DNA of 64,000 bases, from positions 42,200 to 106,199 of the forward strand of contig NZ_JABBJJ010000005.1 of assembly GCF_012933655.1 (NCBI RefSeq). The letters are read 5' to 3'. The notes beneath the pieces were generated by a model that worked only from the letters and a program-made list of their open reading frames with translations, had not been told where the DNA came from and ran no database searches. The DNA comes from Pyxidicoccus fallax (GTDB taxonomy: Bacteria; Myxococcota; Myxococcia; Myxococcales; Myxococcaceae). A program made the translations under genes and the position numbers. Positions 36,585 to 45,481 of this stretch are shown piece by piece. Position 1 is the first letter of the stretch, and each line of letters starts with the position of its first letter.

Positions 36585-37466
36585 CTACCCGTCCTGCTCC
36601 ATGGCCCGTACCCTCGCGAGCGTCTGCAGGTCGCGCTCGGTGGGGCCCAGCTCCAGGATGATGCGGCTCACGTCGTACAGCACGTCCCCGCGCTCGAACA
36701 CGGGCAGCCGGGGGACGTCCTGGTTCAGGTCGTCCGCGCCCCGATTGTACGAGACGTCCATCAGCGTCCGGAGCTGGAAGGAGTCGTAGAGGTTGTACTC
36801 CACGAGGAACCGCAGCGCCTCCACGTCCCCGCGGCGCTGGTACGCGCGCCACAGCAGCACCGCGTCGTACCCGTTGACGCCCTTCAGGTGCTGCGGCCGC
36901 TCGGCGCCAATCTTCGCTTCAATCTCCTTCAGCCCGCCGCCAATCCCCAGCCGCCGCGTCACGAAGCGCAAATCAATGTGCGCGTCCGGCACCGGGAAGC
37001 GCGCCGGCCCGAAGTAGTCGCGCAGCACCGGCACGTCGAAGCACGAGCCGTTGAACGTCACCCACAGCCGCCGCTCCGCCATCGCCTCCGGCAGCGCGTC
37101 CATGTTCCGGCCCTGGATGAAGACGTGCAGCCCCGTCGAGTCGAACAGGCTCACCACCGTGGGCGCCTGCGCGTCCCTCCCGTCCGTCTCGATGTCGAAG
37201 TAGACGGCGTCGTTCTGGAACTCGGGGTACAGCCGCCAGTGCTCGCGCGGCGGCAGCAGCTCCGCCAGCTTGCGCAAATCCTTCCGCGCCAGCGCGTCCC
37301 GCGCCTGGGCGATGCGCTCACGGGCGATGTCGTCCGTCTTCTTGCTGATGGCCACCCCGGTACCGGCCGCCGGGAAGTCGTCCCACGTCTTGAAGCCCCG
37401 GGACCACAGGTCCTTCTCACGCCAGGGGCCCACGCCGGGGATGTGCTGGAACGTGCGCTGCAGCAT
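36585..37466 (-). CDS. YprB-like RNase H-fold exonuclease domain protein
   Basis: 293 residues. An N-terminal helical segment with IPGVGPWREKDLW, resembling a helix-hairpin-helix, precedes an RNase H-like 3'-5' exonuclease domain with DEDD-type acids in order: YFDIETDG (~91), TFNGSCFDVPVL (~139), HIDLRFV (~164) and EYNLYDSFQL (~228). The fold cuts single-stranded nucleic acid in related proteins; the substrate here is unknown. The ATG at 37466 shares one base with the TGA of the NUDIX gene (TGATG), so translation is probably coupled; an upstream TTG is disregarded. Confidence 0.85.
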   Translation of the reverse strand: MLQRTFQHIPGVGPWREKDLWSRGFKTWDDFPAAGTGVAISKKTDDIARERIAQARDALARKDLRKLAELLPPREHWRLYPEFQNDAVYFDIETDGRDAQAPTVVSLFDSTGLHVFIQGRNMDALPEAMAERRLWVTFNGSCFDVPVLRDYFGPARFPVPDAHIDLRFVTRRLGIGGGLKEIEAKIGAERPQHLKGVNGYDAVLLWRAYQRRGDVEALRFLVEYNLYDSFQLRTLMDVSYNRGADDLNQDVPRLPVFERGDVLYDVSRIILELGPTERDLQTLARVRAMEQDG

Positions 37467-37894
37467 CAATCGAGCGAGCCCAGCCTTCCCGCCACCAGGT
37501 CGTTCAGCAGCGGGATGTCCGCCTCGCAGAACGGCAGGGCCTGCATCTCCGCCGGCGTGTGGAACGCCAGCGCATGGGCACCCAGGGGCCTGGGCTCACC
37601 GGACACCAGCCGGGCCAGGTACAGCACCAGCTCCACCGTGAGGTCCGGGTACGTGTGCCGGCCTTCCCACAGCCGCCGGCCCACGGCGAGCTCCACGTCC
37701 AGCTCCTCGCGGCACTCGCGGGCCAGGGCGGCCTCGTCGGTCTCGCCCTTCTCCACCTTGCCGCCGGGGAACTCCCACAGCAGGGCCCGGCTGCCACCGG
37801 GGAGCCGCTGCTGCACCAGGAACCGGCGGCCGTCCTCGGGCTTCGGAATCAGCGCCGCGACGACGCGGACGGTCCTGGTCGCCGCCACCGTCAC
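37466..37894 (-). CDS. NUDIX (MutT-like) hydrolase
   Basis: 142 residues. The Nudix box is intact: GGKVEKGE, seven residues, then RECREELD, which holds the metal-binding glutamates; WEFPGGK just before it is typical of MutT-type 8-oxo-dGTP diphosphatases. Role: removal of oxidised nucleotides or another nucleoside diphosphate derivative. The GTG start at 37894 overlaps the upstream TGA (GTGA); the longer frame is discarded because it runs back into the BamB-like gene. The partner nuclease gene follows with a one-base overlap. Confidence 0.88.
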   Translation of the reverse strand: MTVAATRTVRVVAALIPKPEDGRRFLVQQRLPGGSRALLWEFPGGKVEKGETDEAALARECREELDVELAVGRRLWEGRHTYPDLTVELVLYLARLVSGEPRPLGAHALAFHTPAEMQALPFCEADIPLLNDLVAGRLGSLD

Positions 37895-39054
37895 CCGCGA
37901 ATCCCGTTCACGTCCAGGGCGTACAGGTAGCCGTTGTTGCTCAGCACGAACACCTGCGAGCCCCGCACGAAAGGCGTGGCGCTGATGCCGTCGCCCGGGT
38001 TCCACGCCACCCGCGACTTGCCCGTCTTCGGGTCCAGGAACAGCAGCGAGCGCTGGATGGGCACGAGCAGCATTCCCTGGGCGAACACGGGAGCGAAGGC
38101 CGCCCGTTCCCCCAGGGGGAGCGACCAGAGGAGCCGCCCGCTGTCGCTCAGGTAGGCGTCCACCCGGCCATCACCGGTGGCGAAGAGCAGCTGCCCCCGG
38201 GACACCAGCGCCGTTACGCCGCCCACGGTGGTGTTCCACACCATGTCGCCGCTCTCCGCCTCGAGGGCGAAGATGCCGCTCTTGTACGAGGCCACGTACA
38301 GCCGCCCGGCGTCGTCGATGACGGGCTGCGTGTCCACGTCCAGGAACTCGGAGCCGGAGCCGGACAGCGACTTCTCCCAGGTGGCGCTGCCATCCGCCAG
38401 GCTCAGCGCCACGACGAAGCCGTCGGAGAAGCCGACGTAGGCCGAGTCCTCGTGCACCAGCGGCGTGGAGGCACCCCGGACGGTGAAGCCCGCCGGCGGG
38501 TCCCTCCGGTACTGCCAGGCCCAGACGCCGTCCGCGGCCTTCACCGCGAAGAGCGTGTCACTCTCCGAGGCCACCAGCACCAGGCCATTGGCCAGCACGG
38601 GCACCGTCGCCAGCGACTCGCCGGCCGTGTACTTCCACTTCACCTCACCCGTGGCCGAGTCCAGCGCGTACAGCACGCCGTCACCGCCGGGCACGTAGAC
38701 GATGCCCTCGCTCACCCGGGCACCCGCGTTGAAGCGGATGGCCGTGCGGAAGGACCACTTCACCTTGCCATCCGGTCCCACGGCGCGGACGTAGCCGTCC
38801 CGCGTGAGCGCGATGACGTGCTTGTTGTCCGGGTCGTACGCCGGAGACGCCACCTCGCGCGGCGCGTACTCCAGCGTCTGGGGCGGAGCCAGGGGCGCCC
38901 ACCAGTCCACCGAGAAGTAGTCCACCGGCGGGTGCGAGGGGCCCCGGGGAATCTCCGGGTTCGTGTAGTACTGCGTCCTGCCGCAGCCGCCCAGAAGCCC
39001 CACCGCCGCGGCACCCACCAGCCAACGCTTCCAGCTCACGAGGCCCTTCTTCAT
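37891..39054 (-). CDS. bamB: BamB-like PQQ-repeat beta-propeller lipoprotein
   Basis: 387 residues. Signal peptide with lipobox (VGLLGGC, Cys ~24), then repeated propeller blades with the typical DG-hydrophobic-ALD-TG-W pattern, such as YALDSATGEVKWKY, FALEAESGDMVWN and FLDPKTGKSRVAW. BamB is the outer-membrane-protein assembly lipoprotein. Assignment is strengthened by gene order: a YfgM-like protein upstream and Der further upstream match the yfgM-bamB-der neighbourhood of enterobacteria, although der is placed before rather than after. Its stop overlaps the NUDIX start. The exact function in this organism is inferred. Confidence 0.85.
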   Translation of the reverse strand: MKKGLVSWKRWLVGAAAVGLLGGCGRTQYYTNPEIPRGPSHPPVDYFSVDWWAPLAPPQTLEYAPREVASPAYDPDNKHVIALTRDGYVRAVGPDGKVKWSFRTAIRFNAGARVSEGIVYVPGGDGVLYALDSATGEVKWKYTAGESLATVPVLANGLVLVASESDTLFAVKAADGVWAWQYRRDPPAGFTVRGASTPLVHEDSAYVGFSDGFVVALSLADGSATWEKSLSGSGSEFLDVDTQPVIDDAGRLYVASYKSGIFALEAESGDMVWNTTVGGVTALVSRGQLLFATGDGRVDAYLSDSGRLLWSLPLGERAAFAPVFAQGMLLVPIQRSLLFLDPKTGKSRVAWNPGDGISATPFVRGSQVFVLSNNGYLYALDVNGIRG

Positions 39055-39064
39055 GGTGTGGTGA

Positions 39065-39871
39065 CTACCCCGCGTCCTGGCCGGTGGCCGCCGCGGGCTG
39101 CGCCGGGGCCGGAACCTTCACGCCCTCGGAGGCGAGCACCGCCAGCCGCTCGCTGGCCTGCCGCGCCGCCGCGGTGTTCGGGTGGTCGGCGGAGATCTTC
39201 GACAGCACCTGCGCCGCCTCCTCCTTCTTGTTCTGGAGGATGAGCATGCGGCCCTTGTGGTAGGCGCCCATGCCGGCCAGGTACTCGCCGCCGCCGGCCG
39301 AGTCCATCTGCTCGAAGGACTTGATGGCGTCGTCGTACTTCTTCTCGGCCTCGAGCGAGTAGCCCTGGCCCTCCAGCGCACCGGCGCGCAGCGGCTCGTT
39401 CTGGGGCGCGTCCTTCAGGAAGGCCGAGAAGGCCTCCTGGGCGGCCGGGTAGTTGCCCAGCCGGAACTGCGCCTTGCCCAGGGACAGCGCCGCCGTCGTC
39501 GCCGAGCGGGTGCCGCCGTGCTCCTTGAGGAAGTCGGTGAGCGCCTTCACCAGCGCCTCGTCCCGCTCCTGCAGCGTCTTGAAGGGGGGCTCGGTGTCAC
39601 CGGGCTGCGCGGGCTCCACGCCCTCCACCGGCCGTTCCAGGACGGCGAGTGCCTGGCCCAGCGCCTGGGAGGCCGTCTCCTCATTGCGCTTGGACACCTC
39701 GTTGGCGATGCCCACGCCCAGGCCGCCGACGAGCAGCACGGCGGCGCCGATGCCGATGAGCTTCTGCCGCTGGGCCAGCCAGTCTCCCGCTTCAGCGCCG
39801 ACCTTCTGGAAGCTGTCCGGAGCGCGGAGCTCCTGCTGGCGAATCTTCTCGGTCTTGGTGGTTCCGGCCAC
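39065..39871 (-). CDS. YfgM-like TPR membrane protein
   Basis: 268 residues from the GTG at 39871, which has AGAGG 9 bases upstream; the longer open frame is not chosen. A cytoplasmic N-terminus (~35), one transmembrane helix (~38-57, KLIGIGAAVLLVGGLGVGIA), and a periplasmic region of TPR-like helices (GKAQFRLGNYPAAQEAFSAF, GYSLEAEKKYDDAIKSFEQM) followed by a Pro/Ala tail. YfgM in E. coli is a membrane-anchored TPR protein near the Sec translocon and its gene also precedes bamB. The stop is 10 bp before the bamB ATG, indicating one operon. Confidence 0.8.
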   Translation of the reverse strand: MAGTTKTEKIRQQELRAPDSFQKVGAEAGDWLAQRQKLIGIGAAVLLVGGLGVGIANEVSKRNEETASQALGQALAVLERPVEGVEPAQPGDTEPPFKTLQERDEALVKALTDFLKEHGGTRSATTAALSLGKAQFRLGNYPAAQEAFSAFLKDAPQNEPLRAGALEGQGYSLEAEKKYDDAIKSFEQMDSAGGGEYLAGMGAYHKGRMLILQNKKEEAAQVLSKISADHPNTAAARQASERLAVLASEGVKVPAPAQPAAATGQDAG

Positions 39872-39974
39872 GTCTGGCAACCTCTCTCGTCGCTGCGGTG
39901 CTGTACCCCGACAAAGGGGAAAAGAGCGGCGCACTGTACGGAGCGCGCGCCGCGAGTGTCAACGCACGGACGCT

Positions 39975-41354
39975 TCAGCGCTTCCCCTGGAGGTGCGGTT
40001 TCTTTCGCGCCTCCCGCTTCGCCTTGCCGGGGCGCTCCCGGAAGTGGAGGCGGATGGGGACTCGCAGGTCGAACGTCTTGCGGATCTGGTTGGTGATGTA
40101 CCGCTTGTACATGTCCGGGACTTCTTCCGGATGGTTGCACATGAGCGTGAAGGTGGGGGGCGCCGCCGCCACCTGGGAGATGTAGTACAGGCGCAGGGGC
40201 TTGCCCCGGACGATGGGGGCCGGGTGGTTGTCCACCATGTGCTCCAGCAGCCGGTTGAGCTGGGGGGTGGGCGCCCGGAAGCGGAACTGCTGGGCCAGCT
40301 CCACCGCCACGTCCACCACCTTCTCCACCTTGGAGCCCGTCAGCGCGGACGTGAAGAGGATGGGCGCGTAGCCCACGAACTTCAGCGCGTACTTCAGGGA
40401 CTCGCGGTACGTCTCCTGCCGGCGCTGGTCCGCCCCAATCAGGTCCCACTTGTTGACGACGATGACCAGGGCCCGGCCGCGCTCCTCCGCGAGCCCCGCC
40501 AGCTTGGCGTCCTGGTCCACCGCCGGCTCCGTGGCGTCCATCAGCAGCACGGCCACGTCGCTGCGCTCCATCACCTTCAGCGCCGCCACCACGGAGAACT
40601 TCTCTACGCGGTGGGCAATGGTCTTCTTGCGCCGGATGCCCGCGGTGTCCGTGAGGATGAGCTTGTGGTCCTTGTACGTCAGCGGCGAGTCCACCGGGTC
40701 TCTCGTGGTGCCGGCAATCTCGCTGGCCACCACCCGCTTCTCCTTGAGGATGGCGTTGACCAGGGTGCTCTTGCCCACGTTGGGCCGGCCGATGATGGCC
40801 ACGCGGATGACGCCGTCGTCCGGAGGCGCCTCGGCGCCCTCGTCCTCTTCCCGGGGCGGCAGCTTCGCCACCACCTCGTCGAAGAGGCCCGGCACGCCCA
40901 GGCCGTGCTCGGCGGACAGGGGCTGCACCTCGCCCAGGCCCATCTTGTAGAACTCGGCGGCCAGGGCCTGCATCTGCCCGGACGTGTTGTCGAGCTTGTT
41001 GGCGGCCACCACCACCGGCTTGCCGCTCTTGCGCAGGTAGGTCGCCACCGCGTCGTCCGCGGGGGTGATGCCCTCGCGCCCGTCGACGACGAAGATGATG
41101 ACGTCGCACTCCTCCACGGCCAGCTGCGCCTGCTCGCGCACCTGCTGCAGCAGCGTGTCCTTCTCACCGGGGACGAAGCCGCCGGTGTCGATGAACGTGA
41201 AGGTGCGGCCCTCCCACTGCGCGTCCGCGTAGTGGCGGTCCCGCGTGACGCCGGGCATGTCCTCGACCAGCGCGAGGCGCTTGCCGACGAGGCGGTTGAA
41301 CAGCGTGCTCTTGCCCACGTTGGGGCGTCCGACAATGGCAACCAGGGGCTTCAT
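39975..41354 (-). CDS. der: Ribosome assembly GTPase Der (EngA)
   Basis: 459 residues with two tandem GTPase domains: VGRPNVGKSTLFNRL (residue ~7) and IGRPNVGKSTLVNAI (~188), each with DTxG and NKxD motifs (NKLD, NKWD), then a KH-like domain ending in RIHLHFRERP-like and basic residues. Der is an essential factor of 50S subunit maturation. The ATG at 41354 is one base after the era stop (TGAGATG), so era and der are translationally coupled. The frame open to 41483 is not used. Confidence 0.98.
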   Translation of the reverse strand: MKPLVAIVGRPNVGKSTLFNRLVGKRLALVEDMPGVTRDRHYADAQWEGRTFTFIDTGGFVPGEKDTLLQQVREQAQLAVEECDVIIFVVDGREGITPADDAVATYLRKSGKPVVVAANKLDNTSGQMQALAAEFYKMGLGEVQPLSAEHGLGVPGLFDEVVAKLPPREEDEGAEAPPDDGVIRVAIIGRPNVGKSTLVNAILKEKRVVASEIAGTTRDPVDSPLTYKDHKLILTDTAGIRRKKTIAHRVEKFSVVAALKVMERSDVAVLLMDATEPAVDQDAKLAGLAEERGRALVIVVNKWDLIGADQRRQETYRESLKYALKFVGYAPILFTSALTGSKVEKVVDVAVELAQQFRFRAPTPQLNRLLEHMVDNHPAPIVRGKPLRLYYISQVAAAPPTFTLMCNHPEEVPDMYKRYITNQIRKTFDLRVPIRLHFRERPGKAKREARKKPHLQGKR

Positions 41355-41355
41355 C

Positions 41356-42300
41356 TCAGTCGTATCCCAGCTTCTTGAGGCCTTCGGGGCGCTCGCTCCA
41401 GCGAGGCTCCACGCGCACCCGGAGGTCCAGGTACACGTGCGCGCCCAGGAGGCGTTGCACGGACTTGCGCGCGTCCGTGCCAATGGTCTTCAGCATCTGC
41501 CCCTGCTTGCCAATGATGATGGCCTTCTGGCTGTCGCGCTCCACGTAGATGGATGCCGCGATGCGGATGAGTCCGCCCAGCTGGTTCGGCGGCGTGCCCG
41601 GCCGGGGCTCCCGCTCGGACTCGTCGAAGATGTCCACCAGCACCGCGGTGGAATAGGGGATTTCCTGGCGGCAGTGGCGCAGCACCTGCTCGCGGATGTA
41701 CTCGGCCACCAGCGCGCGCTCCTGCTGGTCGGTGAGCATGTCCTCGTCGAAGACGTTCTCCCCTTCCGGCATGTGCCCGAGCACCGCGTGGAACAGCCGC
41801 TCCACCCCGTCCTTCTCCCGCGCGGAGATGGGGACCACCTCCGCGAAGGGGAACTCCTTGCGGTACAGGTCGATGAGCGGCAGCAGCGCCGCCTTCGGCA
41901 GGGTGTCGATCTTGTTGATGACGAGGAAGGTCGGCTTGCCGATCCTCTGCAGCCGCTCGAGGATGGTGCGGTTGCCCGGGCTCACCTCGAGCTTCTCGCC
42001 CGAGGGCGGCTCGATGAGGAAGAGGACCAGGTCCACCTCTTCGGCGGCATGGAGGGCGACCTCGACCATGTAGCGGTTGAGCTCGCCCTTGGCCTGGTGG
42101 ATGCCCGGCGTGTCGATGAACGCCACCTGCCCCTCCGGGCGGGTGACGACGCCGAGGATGCGGTTGCGGGTGGTCTGCGGCTTGGGCGAGACGATGGCGA
42201 TCTTCTCGCCTGTCAGCGCATTGAGCAGCGTGCTCTTGCCCACGTTGGGGCGCCCGATGAGCGCGGCGAAGCCGCTGCGGTGTGTCTTGGGGGAGGCCAT
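41356..42300 (-). CDS. era: GTPase Era
   Basis: 314 residues. GTPase domain with IGRPNVGKSTLLNAL (P-loop), DTPGIHQAKG and NKID, and a C-terminal KH domain with ERDSQKAIIIGKQGQMLK, which binds the 3' end of 16S rRNA during 30S maturation. The start MASPKTHRSGFAALIG at 42300 fits the family; no good Shine-Dalgarno sequence is visible, and an open frame extends 25 codons upstream with no conserved content. The pairing with der, and rnc 1.5 kb upstream, echoes the rnc-era operon of many bacteria. Confidence 0.97.
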   Translation of the reverse strand: MASPKTHRSGFAALIGRPNVGKSTLLNALTGEKIAIVSPKPQTTRNRILGVVTRPEGQVAFIDTPGIHQAKGELNRYMVEVALHAAEEVDLVLFLIEPPSGEKLEVSPGNRTILERLQRIGKPTFLVINKIDTLPKAALLPLIDLYRKEFPFAEVVPISAREKDGVERLFHAVLGHMPEGENVFDEDMLTDQQERALVAEYIREQVLRHCRQEIPYSTAVLVDIFDESEREPRPGTPPNQLGGLIRIAASIYVERDSQKAIIIGKQGQMLKTIGTDARKSVQRLLGAHVYLDLRVRVEPRWSERPEGLKKLGYD

Positions 42301-42375
42301 TGCTTCGGAGGTGGTCTGGGAGCCCCTGAAAGTAGGAGCCCCGTAGGAAGAACGTCTGGAAACGCCGTTTAACAA

Positions 42376-42412
42376 CCCGCCACCCCGCCATTTCGCATGG
42401 CCGGGCGGCGGG
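42376..42412 (-). terminator. Hairpin after the first cyclophilin gene
   Basis: CCCGCC-A-CCCC-GCCAT (42376-42391) pairs imperfectly with ATGGC-C-GGG-C-GGCGGG (42397-42412) around a 5-base loop, just past the cyclophilin stop on the minus strand. It separates the cyclophilins from era-der. Confidence 0.5.
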
Positions 42413-42420
42413 CGAACGGG

Positions 42421-42972
42421 CTACGGCTGGGTCGTCGAGATGGTCAGCTTGTTGATGCGCACGTCCTGGCGCGGCCGGTCGCTGGCGTCGCGGGCCACGC
42501 CGGCGATCTTCTCCACCACGTCATAGCCCGTCACCACCTCGCCGAAGATGGTGTGCTTGTTGTTGAGGTACGTCGGCTTGGACGTGGTGATGAAGAACTG
42601 GCTGCCGTTGGTGTTGGGGCGGCCGATGTTCGCCGTGGCCAGCAGGCCCACTTTGTCGAAGGTGCGGCCGCTCTGGTACTCGTCCGGCACGTTGAAGCCC
42701 GGGCCACCGCGGCCGGAGCCCGTCGGGTCACCGCCCTGAATCATGAAGCCCGGAATCACGCGGTGGAAGATGATGCCGTCGTAGTACGGCCGCTTCGTCT
42801 TCTGGCCCGTCGAGGGGTCCGTGAACTCCAGCTCGCCGGTGGCCAGACCGACGAAGCTCGACACCGTCTTCGGCGCATCCTTCGAGAACAGGCGCACCAC
42901 GATGGTGCCCTGCGTGGTGTCGAAGGTGGCATACAGGTCCTTGCCCGCCTGAACCTCGTCCATCATTCCCAT
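42421..42972 (-). CDS. Cyclophilin-type peptidyl-prolyl isomerase, cytoplasmic
   Basis: 183 residues with the cyclophilin core: [28 protein letters not shown] and HTIFGEVV are intact, including the catalytic Arg in FHRVI. It has no signal peptide, so it should act in the cytoplasm on prolyl bonds of folding proteins. A GGGAGG lies 5-6 bases before the ATG. The next gene upstream encodes a close paralogue with a signal peptide, so the pair arose by tandem duplication and diverged in location. Confidence 0.96.
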   Translation of the reverse strand: MGMMDEVQAGKDLYATFDTTQGTIVVRLFSKDAPKTVSSFVGLATGELEFTDPSTGQKTKRPYYDGIIFHRVIPGFMIQGGDPTGSGRGGPGFNVPDEYQSGRTFDKVGLLATANIGRPNTNGSQFFITTSKPTYLNNKHTIFGEVVTGYDVVEKIAGVARDASDRPRQDVRINKLTISTTQP

Positions 42973-43046
42973 GCTGCCCTCCCGTCTGTGGGGGCCCGCC
43001 GGAGGGACGGGCCCGTGTCAGGTCCTCTGCCCCACCCTCGCGGGGC

Positions 43047-43781
43047 TCACTGCTTCGGCGCGGCCGGGGCCTTGGCGCCCGTGTCCTTCTTGGGGGCCGG
43101 GGCCGCCGGGGCCTTGCCCTTGTCGCCCGGCTTCGCGCCCGCGGCCGCGACACCCGCCGGAGCCTTGTCGCTCAGCACCACCTGGTTGATGACCACGGCG
43201 GTGCGCGGCCGGTCCCGGTTGTCGGTGGGCAGGTTGGAAATCTTCTCCACGACCTCATAGCCCTTCACGACCTCACCGAAGATGGTGTGCCGGCCGGTGA
43301 GGTGCGCCGGCGTGGACGTGGTGATGAAGAACTGGCTGCCGTTGGTGTTGGGCCCGGCGTTGGCCATGGCCAGCAGGCCCGGCTTGTCGAAGGTGCGGCC
43401 GCTCTGGAACTCGTCCTCGAAGCGGTAGCCCGGGTCGCCCATGCCGGTGCCGGTGGGGTCGCCGCCCTGAATCATGAAGTTCGGAATCACGCGGTGGAAG
43501 ACGGTGCCGGCGTACAGCGGCTTCTTCGACTTCTTCCCCGAGGTGGGGTCCGTCCACTCCTTCTCGCCCGTGGCCAGCCCCACGAAGTTGGCCACCGTCT
43601 TGGGGGCCTCCTTGGGGAAGAGGCGGACGACGATGTCGCCCTCGCTCGTCTTGAAGGTGGCGTAGAGGTCCTTGCCGGCCTCGACCTTCTGGGTCCACTT
43701 GCCGGAAGAGGCGGCGGAGGCGGTGCCCGCCAGGAGGCAGGCCACCAGCGCGAACGTCATTCGGAGGGTGGAGTGTCGCAT
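43047..43781 (-). CDS. Cyclophilin-type peptidyl-prolyl isomerase, exported
   Basis: 244 residues. Signal peptide ([24 protein letters not shown], cleavage ~24), a cyclophilin domain almost parallel to its neighbour ([36 protein letters not shown]), and a ~50-residue Ala/Pro/Lys-rich C-terminal tail absent from the neighbour. Expected in the periplasm, helping fold secreted proteins. A gap of 74 bp separates it from the cytoplasmic paralogue downstream; the two are probably co-transcribed with rnc upstream. Confidence 0.96.
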   Translation of the reverse strand: MRHSTLRMTFALVACLLAGTASAASSGKWTQKVEAGKDLYATFKTSEGDIVVRLFPKEAPKTVANFVGLATGEKEWTDPTSGKKSKKPLYAGTVFHRVIPNFMIQGGDPTGTGMGDPGYRFEDEFQSGRTFDKPGLLAMANAGPNTNGSQFFITTSTPAHLTGRHTIFGEVVKGYEVVEKISNLPTDNRDRPRTAVVINQVVLSDKAPAGVAAAGAKPGDKGKAPAAPAPKKDTGAKAPAAPKQ

Positions 43782-43825
43782 GAGGCGGGCACCTTATGCG
43801 CCACCCCTCCGCCCTCCAAGGGGTT

Positions 43826-44617
43826 TCACGCCGAGGTGTCGTCCCGGGACGTTTCCGCCGTGGCGGGTGTGTCGGACGCCGGAGCAGACGCGGCGCCCTG
43901 GCCGAGCCGCTGCGGGAGCATGTCCAGCGTCATCCGGGCCGCGGCCTGCTCCGCCTCCTTCTTGCTGCGGCCGGTGGCGCGCGCGAAGGCCTCCTCGCCG
44001 ATGATGACCTCCACCTCGAAGATCTTGGAGTGCTCCGGGCCGGACTCCGACACCACCCGGTAGCGCGGCGGCATCTTCAGCCGCTCGTGGACGAGCTGGC
44101 CCAGGGCCGTCTTGTAGTCCTTGTCGAGGCTGGAGGCCGCCTCGTCGATGAGCTCCACGAAGAAGCGGTCCACCAGCTGGAGCACCGGCTCCATGCCCGA
44201 GCTGAGGTACACCGCGCCGAAGACGGCCTCCAGCGCGTCCGCCAGGAGCGAGTTCTTCTCGCGCCCCTTGTACTTGTCCTCGCCGCGGCCCAGCAGCAGC
44301 AGGTCCCCCAGCGGGATGCGCCGGGCCACCAGGGCAAGCCCCTCCTCGTGGACGAGGCGGGCGCGGACCTTGGTGAGGAAGCCCTCGGGCACGTCCGGGA
44401 AGCGGCGCCACAGCCGGTCCGCGACGGCCAGGTTCACCACCGAGTCGCCGAAGAACTCCAGGCGCTGGTTGTCCTTGAGGCGCAGGTCCGGGTTCTCGTT
44501 GACGTACGTCTTGTGGGTGAGCGCCTCAATCGCCAGGTCCTGGCGGGAGATGGTGACTCCCAGGCGAGACTCGAGGAGCTGCACACGCTCGGCGAGGGTG
44601 AGTTTCTCCAAACCCAT
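43826..44617 (-). CDS. rnc: Ribonuclease III
   Basis: 263 residues. Processes double-stranded RNA, including rRNA precursors. The catalytic domain has the signature NQRLEFFGDSVVNLAVA (usual RLEFLGDSVL) and the second acidic motif LLADALEAVFGAVYL; the C-terminal double-stranded-RNA-binding domain contains GRSKKEAEQAAARMTLDML. A disordered Ala/Asp/Thr-rich tail of ~25 residues follows. Its ATG abuts the stop of the upstream hypothetical gene (TGAATG), indicating coupling. Confidence 0.97.
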   Translation of the reverse strand: MGLEKLTLAERVQLLESRLGVTISRQDLAIEALTHKTYVNENPDLRLKDNQRLEFFGDSVVNLAVADRLWRRFPDVPEGFLTKVRARLVHEEGLALVARRIPLGDLLLLGRGEDKYKGREKNSLLADALEAVFGAVYLSSGMEPVLQLVDRFFVELIDEAASSLDKDYKTALGQLVHERLKMPPRYRVVSESGPEHSKIFEVEVIIGEEAFARATGRSKKEAEQAAARMTLDMLPQRLGQGAASAPASDTPATAETSRDDTSA

Positions 44618-45481
44618 TCACTCCTGTGGCGCGTCCGGACCCACGAGCCTCACGGCCTCGGGGGCAACCTTCAGCAGGTCCGCCACCATCCGGACGATGC
44701 CGGGAAATTCATCCAGCTCGAACCGCCCCGCCCACACCTTTCCCCGGGGCCCCGCCAGCAGCCCCCGGAACGTGCGCCCCGCGACCCTCGCGGCGGCGAA
44801 GCGATACGGCTTGCCCTCTACCTGGAGCTGCGCCAGCAACTCCAGGGCGCTGCGGGGAGGCACCAGGGCCTCCGCCCCGAACTTCTCCACGATGTCCGCG
44901 AAGCGCACCAACCCCGCCCCGACGGGCGAGGGCTGCGGCCGGGCGGCCGGCTCACCGAACAGCGCCGCCAGGTAGCCCGTCAGGGCCGCCCGCTCGCGGA
45001 ACTCGGACAGCTCCAGCGTGTGCCCGCCACCAGTGGGCAGCTCCTCGCCGCCCCGCTGCACGCGGGCCACCCGGAAGTTGCCCAGCCGGTCCGCCACGAG
45101 CGTGACGGCCAGCTCGCCGTCCACCACCTCGGTGGTCAGCTCCAGCGTCTGCTCGTCCACGCGGGGAGTCAGGCCGAGGACCTGCAGCTCGGCCGACCGC
45201 CGCTGCACGTGGAAGATGTGCTCGTTGAACGCGTCCGACAGCAGCGCCTCGATGTCCGAGGCGTCACTGAGCGCGCCCACCAGGATGGGGGCCAGCCCCA
45301 CCACCGCCGCGGGGGCGATGGGGATGAGGCGGTCCCCCATCACCTGGAAGGTCACCTCGGGGATGAAGGCCCGGGTGACGGGATTCACCAGGGGAGACGC
45401 CTCCAGGTCCAGCACCGCTTCGGTGCCAGCCGCGTCCTCCCTCACCTGCAGCCCGAGTCCCTCCAGCCTGGCGGTGTCCAT
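44618..45481 (-). CDS. Conserved-looking hypothetical protein in the rnc operon
   Basis: 287 residues, acidic, without signal peptide or transmembrane helix. It begins [19 protein letters not shown] and is rich in hydrophobic beta-like segments with regular acidic positions; no catalytic motif is recognised. Codon use matches its neighbours. The ATG at 45481 overlaps the stop of the acyl-CoA dehydrogenase gene (TGATG) and its own stop touches the rnc ATG, so it is expressed as part of this operon. Possibly restricted to myxobacteria; no function is offered. Confidence 0.75.
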   Translation of the reverse strand: MDTARLEGLGLQVREDAAGTEAVLDLEASPLVNPVTRAFIPEVTFQVMGDRLIPIAPAAVVGLAPILVGALSDASDIEALLSDAFNEHIFHVQRRSAELQVLGLTPRVDEQTLELTTEVVDGELAVTLVADRLGNFRVARVQRGGEELPTGGGHTLELSEFRERAALTGYLAALFGEPAARPQPSPVGAGLVRFADIVEKFGAEALVPPRSALELLAQLQVEGKPYRFAAARVAGRTFRGLLAGPRGKVWAGRFELDEFPGIVRMVADLLKVAPEAVRLVGPDAPQE

